A stretch of 64,000 bases of DNA from Candidatus Scybalocola faecipullorum (lineage in GTDB: Bacteria > Bacillota > Clostridia > Lachnospirales > Lachnospiraceae), in assembly GCA_018716485.1 (NCBI GenBank), contig DVJY01000037.1:17961-81960 (forward strand), given 5' to 3'. Shown piece after piece: positions 1 to 8,185 of the stretch (its first letter is position 1; every line of letters starts with the position of its first letter). Both the position numbers and the translations under genes were made by a program. The notes beneath the pieces were generated by a model. That model saw nothing but the letters and a program-made list of their open reading frames with translations. It had not been told where the DNA came from and made no database searches.

Positions 1-65
1 CAATCCGCATTTCTTTTTCTCTTTTTTTGTTAAGCCCCGAATCCTTTTTCCCATGTTTTTTCATG

Positions 66-467
66 TCAGGCTGCCTCCGTTTCATTTTCCATGCGGTTTG
101 TTTTTACAATAAATGCCACATAAATAAAGTGCCCGACCCATACAGCAGCCAAAAATATCCGTCCGACAGGAACATTAGCCATAAGAATAAATCCCAGCGC
201 CATCATCGCCGTCACACTTAAAATAATCGTCCGTTTTGTTCGGATTGTCATACCCTGTCCGGCAACGAATCCTTCCAAGTGTTTTTTATAAAGCTTCGTT
301 CCTAAAAACCATTCGTTCAATCGCCTGGAACTTCTTGCAAAAGCAAACATTGCCAGAAGCAAGAAAGGCGTTGTCGGCAAAATCGGCAATATAACGCCTG
401 CTGCACCAAAGCCTGTACTGATCAGACCGAGAACCGACCAAAAAATTTTCATTGTTTTCTTTTTCAT
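66..467 (-). CDS. DUF454 (YbaN-like) small membrane protein
   Basis: A 133-residue inner-membrane protein of the DUF454/YbaN family, whose biochemical role is not established. The N-terminus (about residues 7-45) is one long hydrophobic stretch with the family-like signature LPILPTTPFLLLA, followed by a basic segment (FARSSRRLNEW) and two more hydrophobic helices at roughly 80-118. The start has a good ribosome binding site (TGGAGGAAG just upstream). It lies alone at the left edge, downstream of a terminator that closes the ibr-like pair, so it is probably transcribed separately. The family assignment rests on the proline-rich first helix, the length and the topology. Confidence 0.8.
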   Translation of the reverse strand: MKKKTMKIFWSVLGLISTGFGAAGVILPILPTTPFLLLAMFAFARSSRRLNEWFLGTKLYKKHLEGFVAGQGMTIRTKRTIILSVTAMMALGFILMANVPVGRIFLAAVWVGHFIYVAFIVKTNRMENETEAA

Positions 468-510
468 TTTCTTCCTCCAGTGGTTAGTTTTAGCTTACTG
501 CATGTTTTAA

Positions 511-537
511 AAAGAAGCCCTCTAAAGGACTTCTTTT
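511..537 (-). terminator. Rho-independent terminator of the ibr-like pair
   Basis: On the minus strand a hairpin with arms AAGAAGTCC and GGGCTTCTT is followed by a run of T. It lies about 75 bases after the stop of the ParB-like gene and before the DUF454 gene. Confidence 0.7.
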
Positions 538-584
538 ACTTATTATTAAATGCAGTCAAGTTAGTCTTATTTAACTCTTCTGAA

Positions 585-603
585 GAAAATATATCATATT
601 TTC
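585..603. promoter_or_regulatory. AT-rich perfect palindrome, possible operator
   Basis: Positions 585-603 form a perfect 8+3+8 inverted repeat (GAAAATAT, spacer, ATATTTTC). It sits just downstream of the ParB-like stop codon and upstream of the terminator, so it could be an operator for the DUF454 gene or chance in AT-rich DNA. Confidence 0.25.
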
Positions 604-612
604 TCAATACCG

Positions 613-1155
613 TCAATCGGAAATTTCCGTATCTTCGTCTTCGTCCGCCGGACGCCATGCTTTTCCGAATTTAATATCTTTAAACAGTGCCGCCAATCCG
701 GTAATCTGTTTCAGCCTTAAAATCTCATCTTTATCCATTCCCAGATGTTTTGAAATCCACGCATCTGACCGTCCAAGTTCATGCAGTTCTTTGACAATAT
801 TGCTCATAAGATCCACATCATGACTCCCTCGCGCCCGGTTATGACGGATCGTGCTTGCCATACGCTGATCCAGCGGTTTATCAATAACCGACACCGGCAT
901 CATCCCTTGTTCCCGCTCGTAAATATCCGGATATTCCTTCATTACTCTATATCGATGAAATCCGTCCACAATAATATACTCGTCATTTTCTTTATCATAA
1001 TAGCAGACAATCGGCATTGTATAGCCATCGGACTTAATGCTGTCGTATAAAAGTTTCATCTCAGGCGGCGCTACTGTATTCGGATTATAATTATTGGGCT
1101 TTATTTTTTCCACCGGCACTGCAATAATATGATAAACAGGACTTTTATACACCAT
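613..1155 (-). CDS. IbrB-like protein with ParB/Srx nuclease-fold domain
   Basis: A 180-residue protein with an N-terminal ParB-like domain: VPVEKIKPNNYNPN at about 14-27, then the core DGFHRYRV at about 64-71, where the family normally has a GHRR/GFHR-type motif. The C-terminal third has a helix-turn-helix look (SDAWISKHLGMDKDEILRL). In Escherichia coli the IbrA/IbrB pair activates prophage-borne genes; ParB-like IbrB proteins are commonly encoded next to PAPS-reductase-fold IbrA proteins. Here the start codon overlaps the end of the IbrA-like gene by 11 bases, so the two would have been translationally coupled. Its partner is broken, so this gene may now lack its function. Confidence 0.75.
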   Translation of the reverse strand: MVYKSPVYHIIAVPVEKIKPNNYNPNTVAPPEMKLLYDSIKSDGYTMPIVCYYDKENDEYIIVDGFHRYRVMKEYPDIYEREQGMMPVSVIDKPLDQRMASTIRHNRARGSHDVDLMSNIVKELHELGRSDAWISKHLGMDKDEILRLKQITGLAALFKDIKFGKAWRPADEDEDTEISD

Positions 1156-2335
1156 AATCCATCTCCTCTATACTCTTATAGCGTTCACGTATGGCATCAA
1201 TCTGCTTTTGCTGCTGCCTTGTCATGCCAAATCCCATAAAACGGCATGTATGATCATTTTTCAAGATACAGTAGCACATGCGTTTCCAGCTTGGAATATC
1301 TTTGCTTGACTTAATATCATCAGTATTATCAGGAATCTTCCCCACAAAAATGACTCTGGATTTCTTGCTCAGCGTGTAATTGGATACACCATTGCGCCGA
1401 ATATGATATCCGTGTTCTTCCAGTTCATGAATGGTTTCCTCATCCAGCCCGCCGCCGGTCTGATGCCAGAATTGAATCGATGTGTTAAATTTTTTGGCAT
1501 AGTTATTGCGCAGCCGCGCCGGCAGCGTATCCAGCAAAAATAATGTATATGACTTCCATGTATGGCCTTCGGGCAATGTGACATTTCTGTAGCCCATCGC
1601 CTTTGTGCGCCCGTAAATACTGGCAAAATTCGCTCCCTGAACTCTTCCCACAAGCTTGACCCATATTTGAGGATCGATAACTCTGTATAAATTCAAAGAC
1701 TCCTTGGAATAATCATTAAACGGTGACGCTACGCGCATCTGCGTAACCCGCAGACCGGCTTTGTAATATAAATCGTATAGATGATTATAGTCGTAATTGA
1801 ATAAATAATAGGCATGCCATATGTCATAGACAGACTGTCTTTTTGCCGCCATGTTCTATGCGATACCAGCGTCCGAACTGCTTTGCCAAATCTTCCTGAT
1901 GCATGCGGTAACGGTATGTGGTCATCGGATTATGCTCCAGATTGATCACATAAGGCTTTTTAGGCATGTCCCGCACCCAGCTCTCTTTTTTCGTATCATC
2001 CCACGGATACCAATACATCTCGTAGCTGCTCAGCGCCGTCCTTGTAGCCATCGGAAGACAAACCCAATATGGTTCGACTTTATCTTTTATCCGCTCAAAA
2101 GTTCTTTCAATATATTCTGTCGTTACTGTGTACTGGGCTTCAAAATCCTGATGAAATACACCGATTTTTTATCCGGGTAATGCCTGTCTCTGAAATCCAG
2201 CGTCATATCCAGCAAAAGCCCGCTGTCTTTTCCGCCTGAAAAAGAAATATAAATATTATCAAATTCTTTAAAAAGCAAATGCATCCGTTCCAAAAACGCC
2301 TCATAAACATCTTTGTCACTGTATTCCCGTATCAT
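1145..2335 (-). pseudogene. Broken IbrA-like PAPS-reductase-fold gene (DUF3440 type)
   Basis: Three consecutive reading-frame pieces on the minus strand together make one protein. 2335 to about 2165 encodes a PP-loop start with YISFSGGKDSGLLLD. After a six-A run (plus-strand T6 at 2165-2170) the frame shifts, and GVFHQDFEAQY continues the protein through about 1830. A second shift near 1824-1852 leads into the long C-terminal piece (SVYDIWHAYYLFNYDYNHLY onward). At the second break the text jumps from GGKKTVCL straight to the DIWHAYY region. From memory of the family a stretch of some tens of residues, including a VGIRxxES-type motif, should lie between, so this is probably an internal deletion plus frameshift. 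RNA slippage at the A-run could restore the first frame but not the second defect. Confidence 0.75.
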
Positions 2336-2446
2336 GCCGTTATCACTCCCATGTCTTAAACCTTCATTGACTTGCGCAGTGTTAACGCTAATTTACCATA
2401 TTTTTCTATTTTTTTCAACAAAGTTCGGCACAGCCCCTTCTGTTTC

Positions 2447-2475
2447 TTGACAATACCGGCTGTTTTTCATATTAT
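2447..2475 (+). promoter_or_regulatory. Sigma-A promoter of the NCS2 permease
   Basis: TTGACA (2447-2452), a 17-base spacer and TATTAT (2470-2475), about 45 bases before the start codon. No purine-riboswitch core is visible in the short leader. Confidence 0.75.
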
Positions 2476-2517
2476 TTTTTTAGAGCGGAGAACTTTATTA
2501 TGAAAGGAGATCAAACT

Positions 2518-3831
2518 ATGAAATCAACAAGAAAATACGCCACTGTTTTCGATCTGAACGGCGTTCCGCGCTTTTCACAGGCGTTTCCACTTGCACTGCA
2601 GCATGTTGTTGCAATGATTGTCGGATGTGTTACCCCGGCGATTGTGATTTCCGGTGTTGCCAATCTTAATGCCGGCGACACTGTTATCTTTGTACAGGCA
2701 GCGTTATTTATCGCCGCCATTTCCACTTTACTTCAGCTGTTTCCTATCGGCGGCAGAGTCGGAGCCGGACTTCCTGTCATCATGGGTGTCAGCTTTGCCT
2801 ATCTTCCAAGTATGCAGGCAATCGCCGGAAGCTACAGTATCGCCGCAATTTTCGGCGCCCAGCTCATAGGCGGTATCGTCGCTGTTTTTGTAGGCCTGTT
2901 TGTCAAAAAGCTGCGCATTCTTTTCCCGCCGCTGATCACAGGTACCGTTGTCTTTACCATCGGTCTGTCATTATACCCGACAGCTGTCAAATATATGGCC
3001 GGCGGGGAGTCATCACCGACTTACGGATCATGGCAGAATTGGCTTGTGGCTCTGATCACCCTGGCCGTCGTCATTGCCCTGAATCACTTTGCCAAAGGCT
3101 TTTTAAAATTATCTTCCATATTGATCGGTATGATTGTCGGTTACATCATCGCTGCCTGCTTCGGCATGGTTGATTTATCCTCCATTGGTGAAGCCGGTAT
3201 TTTCCAGATACCTCGCCCGCTGTACTTCGGCATGGAATTTGAACCTTCCGCCATTGTCACAATGGTTCTTTTGTTTGTGATCAACTCTGTTCAGGCAATC
3301 GGCGACTTTTCAGCCACAACTGCCGGCGGCCTTGATCGTGAACCAACCGATAAAGAACTTTCCGGCGGCATCGTCGGCTACGGTATTACAAATATTTTCG
3401 GCTCCTTTTTCGGCGGGCTGCCGACAGCCACATTCAGTCAAAATGTAGGTATCGTTGCAACAACTAAAGTTGTCAACCGTATGGTTTTAGGTCTGTCGGC
3501 CATTATTATTTTGCTTGCAGGCTTCCTTCCGAAATTTTCCGCACTGCTGACAACAATTCCTCAGTGTGTGCTGGGCGGCGCCACGATTTCAGTGTTTGCC
3601 TCCATTGCCATGACCGGCATCAAACTGGTGGCTACTCAGCCCCTGTCCTACCGCAATACGGCGATTGTCGGTCTTGCTGTAGCACTTGGCATGGGCATTA
3701 CCCAATGTCCTGAAGCATTGGCCGCTTTCCCGGAATGGGTTACAACTGTTTTCGGAAAATCTCCGGTTGTTGTCACAACACTGACTGCAATTTTACTCAA
3801 TGTCATTCTTCCTAAAGATAAAAAAGCATAA
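2518..3831 (+). CDS. NCS2 family nucleobase permease (xanthine/uracil type)
   Basis: A 437-residue polytopic membrane transporter of the nucleobase-cation symporter 2 family, importing a purine or uracil, probably with protons. It has the usual length and many hydrophobic helices. The NAT signature is complete (QNVGIVATTK, from about residue 308), preceded by the conserved FGGLPTATFS. The ATG at 2518 is chosen because AAAGGAGA lies 7 bases upstream; the in-frame ATG at 2500 lies ahead of that site. Substrate cannot be fixed from sequence. The VAMIVGCVTPAIVISG and GDFSATTAGGLDREPT segments look more like xanthine/urate carriers than UraA. It stands alone with its own promoter. Confidence 0.88.
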   Translation: MKSTRKYATVFDLNGVPRFSQAFPLALQHVVAMIVGCVTPAIVISGVANLNAGDTVIFVQAALFIAAISTLLQLFPIGGRVGAGLPVIMGVSFAYLPSMQAIAGSYSIAAIFGAQLIGGIVAVFVGLFVKKLRILFPPLITGTVVFTIGLSLYPTAVKYMAGGESSPTYGSWQNWLVALITLAVVIALNHFAKGFLKLSSILIGMIVGYIIAACFGMVDLSSIGEAGIFQIPRPLYFGMEFEPSAIVTMVLLFVINSVQAIGDFSATTAGGLDREPTDKELSGGIVGYGITNIFGSFFGGLPTATFSQNVGIVATTKVVNRMVLGLSAIIILLAGFLPKFSALLTTIPQCVLGGATISVFASIAMTGIKLVATQPLSYRNTAIVGLAVALGMGITQCPEALAAFPEWVTTVFGKSPVVVTTLTAILLNVILPKDKKA

Positions 3832-3892
3832 AGTGCCAAACCGTCCCTGTCAGGCAGACAGATGAAAAAATGAAAAGTTTCCAGACATAAAT

Positions 3893-3951
3893 ATGCTCCC
3901 TTCTAAGTGGACAAGTTTTATTATTTCACTTGTCCGCCTGGAAGGGAGCAT
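3893..3951. terminator. Bidirectional hairpin between NCS2 permease and ogt fusion
   Basis: Arms ATGCTCCCTTC (3893-3903) and GAAGGGAGCAT (3941-3951) enclose a second stem GGACAAGT/ACTTGTCC (3909-3916/3928-3935) with a symmetrical internal loop between. It sits between convergent genes, 1 base after the ogt-fusion stop codon, so it likely terminates both. Confidence 0.65.
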
Positions 3952-3952
3952 T

Positions 3953-4567
3953 TCATCTGATGCCATACTTATTCAAATCCACTTTTCCATCGACAACCGG
4001 CACACCTTCCGCCTCCAAAAGACCGGCCTGTCTGCCGCCGAAAGCTAATTCCCCCGGAAGTTCTCCTTTAGCGCTGACAATTCTGTGGCATGGAACATGC
4101 GGATCTTTATTTTTATTCAGCGCATTGCCGACGGCTCTCGCCATCTTCGCATTGCCGGCCATGGCCGCAATCTGCTGATAGGTGGCCACTTTCCCTGCAG
4201 GAACTTTTTTCACTGCCTCATAAATTCTTTTTGCCGGACTGTCTGTTAAAATATCATAACTTTCAGCAATCATCCGCCGTATATCCTGATCCGGCACCGT
4301 TCCGTCAAGAATAATCGTATTCCAATGTTCTTTATTTAAATGATATCCGGCCGTCACTGATGGATAAATATTTCTCCAAAAATCCCGCCACTGGGGCGAT
4401 ACTTTAACATTCAGGTGAATATATCCGTCTTTCTCATACGTCCAAAGAAATGTTTTTTTACTTCCTTTAATTCGCACCAGCTGCCAATTCGGATCGTGAA
4501 ACGGGGCATCCTGATATGTATCGTGAAAAGACAGTCCGTATGCCAGCGCTTCTTCCCTTGTTTTCAT
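3953..4567 (-). CDS. YjbR/MmcQ domain fused to Ogt-type methyltransferase domain
   Basis: A 204-residue two-domain protein. Residues 1-105 match the YjbR/MmcQ fold (TYEKDGYIHLNVKVSP; FWRNIYPSVTAGYHLNKEHW; DDxVP-like LDGTVPDQDIRRMI). Residues 110-204 are the DNA-binding and active-site half of O6-alkylguanine-DNA alkyltransferases, with VPAGKVATYQQIAAMAG, ARAVGNAL and the acceptor PCHRIV at 159-164 (Cys160, His161). The acceptor cysteine is intact, so direct alkyl-guanine repair is plausible; an ATL-type protein would have lost it. The N-terminal domain replaces the usual Ogt N-terminal domain. Its start overlaps the YolD-like gene by 4 bases (ATGA), placing it in an operon with a translesion polymerase. 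Confidence 0.85.
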   Translation of the reverse strand: MKTREEALAYGLSFHDTYQDAPFHDPNWQLVRIKGSKKTFLWTYEKDGYIHLNVKVSPQWRDFWRNIYPSVTAGYHLNKEHWNTIILDGTVPDQDIRRMIAESYDILTDSPAKRIYEAVKKVPAGKVATYQQIAAMAGNAKMARAVGNALNKNKDPHVPCHRIVSAKGELPGELAFGGRQAGLLEAEGVPVVDGKVDLNKYGIR

Positions 4568-4767
4568 TCATATTCACCTTCATCTTCCCGTTCTTCTGCC
4601 TCTACTTTAGAACGCACCCTCGCTTCCGTCTCCCGAATCACATCGCCGTAACCTGAAAGCGCGGCAAACGGTGAGAACTGAGCCGCCCGCTCCGCCATCG
4701 GCATTTGCGGATGTCTGTCTGAAACATGATGGGGCATATCAATCATATCATCATATGTTTTTTTCAT
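4564..4767 (-). CDS. Small YolD-like protein paired with Y-family polymerase
   Basis: A 67-residue acidic protein (DDMIDMPHHVSDRHPQMP, then RAAQFSPFAALSGYGDVI). The PHHVSxxHPxM and AAQFxPFAALxGY motifs recur, to my knowledge, in small YolD-like proteins encoded beside UvrX/UmuC-type polymerases in Firmicutes; their biochemical role is unclear, perhaps as polymerase accessory factors. The C-terminus is a charged helix (RVRSKVEAEEREDEG). It overlaps both neighbours by 4 bases (ATGA at 4764-4767 and 4564-4567), which indicates translational coupling of polymerase, this protein and the YjbR-Ogt fusion. Confidence 0.78.
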   Translation of the reverse strand: MKKTYDDMIDMPHHVSDRHPQMPMAERAAQFSPFAALSGYGDVIRETEARVRSKVEAEEREDEGEYE

Positions 4768-6287
4768 GCTCTGTGTCCTCCAATCTGCCCATTGCGTGTC
4801 TTTGCCGTAGCCCCTTCCTCAAAATTCATTCCCCGCAGCACGGCATTCTTTCCGTATTTCTTTTTAATATCCAGCATGGCCTGCTGCAGTTTTTTCTCTT
4901 TTTCCAACGCCTGCTCATCTTTCTCCTTCTTGGTATCTGCCCCGCCAAGGCTTTCAAACAGGCTCATCTGTTCATAATGCGCTTCCCTTGCGGCTGCTCT
5001 TTCATCTGTCACATGCTCGGCAGTCAGATAAAGTCTGCGGATCAGAAGTTTTTGATCGGCAATACGTTCAAACAGTTGAGCGGCTGCCTCGATAAGCCGC
5101 CGTCCAGAGGCTGTCGGCTGTTCTAAATGCACTGTACCGTGGCCATGTTTGGGAACTTCGCGCCCATATCGGTCCGCCTTTGTTTCTCCCCGGTATTCCT
5201 CATTTTTTGGCCGGTCTTTAAGATTTTCCCGGTCATATCCAACAGTCAGCACAAGCTGATCTGTCACCAGTCTTCGGTCGAATAAATCCAGCGCCAGCAT
5301 ATCTGCCATTTCCCGCACGACGAGCCGGGCTTTTTGCCAATCATAGGGGCATGAAAGCACCTGACCGGATCCGACGCTGTTGGAGGCCGGCTTATACGCC
5401 TTAATATCCGCAATCGTACACGGTTCCCAGCCCCAGGCATGATCAATCAGCAGTTGTGCATTAATGCCGAACATTTTATAAAGCAGTTCTTCGTTATAAT
5501 AATCCGTCGGCTTTCCTATAGAACATCTTGCAATATCTCCCATCGTCATCAATCCCTGAGCTTCCAGTTTTTTGGCATAGCCGCGGCCGACCCGCCAAAA
5601 GTCAGTCAGCGGCCGGTGATCCCACAGTGTCCGCCGGTAACTCATCTCATCCAGACATGCAATGCGCACACCATGCGCATCCGGTTTTGCATGCTTGGCC
5701 CCGATATCCATTGCCACTTTGCACAAGTAAAGATTGGTGCCGATGCCCGCCGCAGCTGTAATACCGACATTCTCCGAAACATCGGCAATAATTTTCGACG
5801 CCAGTTCTGTTGCGGAAAGACCGTATGTATCCAAATATCCGGTAACATCCATAAAAACTTCATCGATGGAATACACATGCATATCTTCCGGTGCAATGTA
5901 TTTCAGATACACTTCGTAAATCCGCGAACTGTACTGCATATAAAGCGCCATACGGGGCACTGCTGTAATATAATCCACCGCCAGCGACGGTGATGCCTGA
6001 AGCTGTGTATCATCCCACGATGATCCCTCCAAAATATGTCCGGGTGCGGACTGTCTGCGCCCGGCATTGATCTCTTTAATACGCTCTATGACCTCAAACA
6101 GACGGGGCCGCCCCGGTATGCCATATGCCTTCAGAGATGGTGAAACAGCCAGACATATGGTTTTTTCAGTACGGCTTCGATCAGCCACGACAAGGTTTGT
6201 CGTCAGCGGATCAAGCCCGCGCTCAATACATTCCACCGAGGCATAAAAAGACTTCAGATCGATTGCAATATATGTCTTTTGCGCCAC
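4764..6287 (-). CDS. Y-family translesion DNA polymerase (UvrX/UmuC-like)
   Basis: A lesion-bypass DNA polymerase of about 507 residues. The palm metal ligands are visible as IDLKSFYASVE (Asp10) and YSIDEVFMDV (Asp142, Glu143), with the fingers motif SLKAYGIPGRPRLFEV between them. AAAGIGTNLYLCKVAMD and WRVGRGYAKKLEAQGL (helix-hairpin-helix) follow, then a little-finger domain and a charged C-terminal tail (KKEKDEQALEKEKKLQ) typical of UvrX-like forms. AAAGGGGG at 6296-6303 lies 8 bases before GTG 6287 but only 2 bases before GTG 6293, so 6287 is preferred. It follows the CmpB-like gene closely and overlaps the YolD-like gene. I found no convincing LexA box. Confidence 0.9.
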   Translation of the reverse strand: MAQKTYIAIDLKSFYASVECIERGLDPLTTNLVVADRSRTEKTICLAVSPSLKAYGIPGRPRLFEVIERIKEINAGRRQSAPGHILEGSSWDDTQLQASPSLAVDYITAVPRMALYMQYSSRIYEVYLKYIAPEDMHVYSIDEVFMDVTGYLDTYGLSATELASKIIADVSENVGITAAAGIGTNLYLCKVAMDIGAKHAKPDAHGVRIACLDEMSYRRTLWDHRPLTDFWRVGRGYAKKLEAQGLMTMGDIARCSIGKPTDYYNEELLYKMFGINAQLLIDHAWGWEPCTIADIKAYKPASNSVGSGQVLSCPYDWQKARLVVREMADMLALDLFDRRLVTDQLVLTVGYDRENLKDRPKNEEYRGETKADRYGREVPKHGHGTVHLEQPTASGRRLIEAAAQLFERIADQKLLIRRLYLTAEHVTDERAAAREAHYEQMSLFESLGGADTKKEKDEQALEKEKKLQQAMLDIKKKYGKNAVLRGMNFEEGATAKTRNGQIGGHRA

Positions 6288-6318
6288 TTCCACATCCCCC
6301 TTTCAATCAATCCGCCAA

Positions 6319-7617
6319 TTACTCTGTCTGTATCGCATTCGGGTAAATTGCTTTCAGACGATTATCGTCAAATCGTTCATCCATAATCTGCTGCCATGTA
6401 TACTCTGCCGGAATGTCATGTGCTCTCTGGTCGCTGCGCACCAGCGCCATGCATGACACGATGATATTGCAGCAAAAAAATACAATAAACAGCCATGTCA
6501 CTATTTTTCCTATTTTCATCGGGACTTTTTCAATCCATGATGACATGATCGGATATATGCCTTTAATCCAAATAACTGCTGCAATTCCCCAGAAAAAACA
6601 GTATAAAAGATTGATACGGCCGCCCAGGTTGAACGGGATTTTGCTGTAATCCCAAAAAACTTTTCCGAAGACCATTTCTGTAAATACACTGCATATGTAT
6701 TCATAAGCGCCGCCAAGACATGTGCCTGCAATAAAAATAAATGCATCCGAACGCTCTCTGTATTTATATAAAAGCAGTGTCGCCGCCGCAAGCGCCAATC
6801 CCCAGACAATACTGAAAGGTCCCCAGACAACACTGCTGCGGCTCATCCACACCCCCGCCGTCAGCCGGCAAAAGATAGTTTCTGTAATATCTCCCAAAAA
6901 TGCGCCCAAGCCAAACAGCCATATAATTTTATAAAAGCTGCAGCCATATGCAAAAATCGTTTTATTCTTTTGGACTGCGGCCTGCGTATGGTGCGTGGAC
7001 GGATAGGCTCTTTGTATTCGTCTGTCTATACGGCGGTATATCCATTGGCCAAGTCCCAAAGAAATCGAAGACAGCCATGAATCTACATTTTTCCATTGTT
7101 CCAGCCGCTTTGTTTTTCCGGATAATATAAAAAGTGTTGCCGCAATATCAACTGCCAGTACAACGGATAATATCCATATAATCACAATTCCCGCAATCTC
7201 AGGCATCATGTCAAACAGGTGAATAAGTCCAAAATTTCCCCAGCGGACAATAATCACACTCAAAACGCCCCATAAAATCGAAGCAGGCAGGCAGATATAA
7301 CCATCCAAATTCACCTTAATTTTAGAATAATCCCACCATCGTTCGTGGTAGACCCGTTCAATCCAGTGTCCGGCCACCCATTCGATCAGCGTTGTGATCA
7401 CCATACTTACTGCAAACAGCCAAAAGCCCCTCAGTTCCATACAAAATACAGTCACTGAAACTGCTGCGAATCCGTAAATAATACAAAATGGTGCATTGAC
7501 AAGGCCACGGTTCACAAATCTTTTCTGTCGGACTGCTGCCACAATTGTTTCAAGCATCCATCCTAAAAAGCTGTATATAAAAAACAGCCACATCATTTCA
7601 TACGCCGAATAAATCAT
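6319..7617 (-). CDS. CmpB-like (PF06541-type) membrane protein, internally duplicated
   Basis: A 432-residue membrane protein made of two copies of the domain annotated as putative ABC-transporter type (CmpB, formerly DUF1113). Copy 1 (about 5-165) has FFIYSFLGWMLETIV, RGFVNRGLVNAPFC-like and WWDYSKIKVNLDGYICL. Copy 2 (about 228-370) has LFGLGAFLGDITETIF, MSRSSVVWGPFSIVWG and FWDYSKIPFNLGGRINLLY. The WDYS(K)-N-x-GxIxL motif occurs in both. The function is not known and transport is only inferred. A strong AGGAGG site precedes the start, and TATAAT (minus strand, 7652-7657) is a likely -10 element. The gene ends about 30 bases before the polymerase start, so the four genes down to the YjbR-Ogt fusion probably share a transcript. 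Confidence 0.75.
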   Translation of the reverse strand: MIYSAYEMMWLFFIYSFLGWMLETIVAAVRQKRFVNRGLVNAPFCIIYGFAAVSVTVFCMELRGFWLFAVSMVITTLIEWVAGHWIERVYHERWWDYSKIKVNLDGYICLPASILWGVLSVIIVRWGNFGLIHLFDMMPEIAGIVIIWILSVVLAVDIAATLFILSGKTKRLEQWKNVDSWLSSISLGLGQWIYRRIDRRIQRAYPSTHHTQAAVQKNKTIFAYGCSFYKIIWLFGLGAFLGDITETIFCRLTAGVWMSRSSVVWGPFSIVWGLALAAATLLLYKYRERSDAFIFIAGTCLGGAYEYICSVFTEMVFGKVFWDYSKIPFNLGGRINLLYCFFWGIAAVIWIKGIYPIMSSWIEKVPMKIGKIVTWLFIVFFCCNIIVSCMALVRSDQRAHDIPAEYTWQQIMDERFDDNRLKAIYPNAIQTE

Positions 7618-7719
7618 TAGAAAAATTCCTCCTAAGTAAATTTACGTGCTCATTATAACACAGCTTCCGGGTTCTTGGGAATCTACAGTATTCACCAACT
7701 GTCCTAATTTTTTTAACTA

Positions 7720-7748
7720 TTGACATTTTGCTCAAAATCTTTTATACT
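7720..7748 (+). promoter_or_regulatory. Sigma-A promoter of the GntR-ABC operon
   Basis: TTGACA (7720-7725), 17-base spacer, TATACT (7743-7748), followed directly by the repeat-containing operator region. Confidence 0.8.
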
Positions 7749-7762
7749 CAAATTGTAATCTA

Positions 7763-7788
7763 GTTAGCTACTCAACTAACAAACTAAC
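7763..7788 (+). promoter_or_regulatory. Probable operator for the GntR regulator
   Basis: GTTAG (7763-7767) and CTAAC (7776-7780) form an inverted repeat, and a second CTAAC follows at 7784-7788. The cluster lies between the -10 element and the ribosome binding site. YtrA-type regulators commonly repress their own ABC operon, so binding here would give autoregulation. Confidence 0.55.
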
Positions 7789-7807
7789 AAATTAGGGAGT
7801 GATGTCA

Positions 7808-8185
7808 TTGATCATAGATCCGAATATGGAAAAACCTATATTTATCCAAATTGCCGAACAGTTGGAAGATTCCATATTTACAGGTGCATTTCCTGAGGAA
7901 ACAAAAATACCGTCGACCAATGAAATATCCGCACTGCTTGGCATTAACCCGCATACGGTACTTAAAGGCATGAATATACTTGTGGACGAGGAAATTATCT
8001 ATAAGAAACGGGGGCTCGGAATGTTTGTAAAAGAAGGCGCGGTGGAAAAAATCCTTCGCAAAAGGCAGGGGCAGTTTTACGATCAGTTTATTGCCTCAAT
8101 GATTGAAGAAGCACATAAACTGAAGATGACAAAAGATGAAATTATCACGTTGGTGGAAAGGGGTTTTGAAAATGAAGGGCATTGA
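7808..8185 (+). CDS. GntR family (YtrA type) transcriptional regulator
   Basis: A compact regulator of about 125 residues: an N-terminal winged helix (PIFIQIAEQLEDSIFTGAF; IPSTNEISALLGINPHTVLK; IIYKKRGLGMFV) followed by a short helical tail rather than a large effector domain, which is the YtrA subfamily layout. The start is ambiguous. AGGGAG at 7794-7799 sits 8 bases before TTG 7808 but only 2 bases before ATG 7802 and overlaps GTG 7799, so a TTG start is favoured. It heads an operon with an ABC ATPase and a permease, as YtrA regulators usually do. The gene overlaps the ATPase start by 14 bases. Confidence 0.85.
   Translation: MIIDPNMEKPIFIQIAEQLEDSIFTGAFPEETKIPSTNEISALLGINPHTVLKGMNILVDEEIIYKKRGLGMFVKEGAVEKILRKRQGQFYDQFIASMIEEAHKLKMTKDEIITLVERGFENEGH

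Noticed and set aside
5439..5993. A 184-codon plus-strand frame across the Y-family polymerase gene
   Set aside because: It is a shadow of the polymerase gene in the opposite strand; composition (many His, Cys, Ile) and absence of a ribosome site argue against translation.
6288..6318. LexA/SOS box ahead of the translesion polymerase
   Set aside because: No GAAC-N4-GTTC-like palindrome was seen here or upstream of the CmpB-like gene at 7618-7700.
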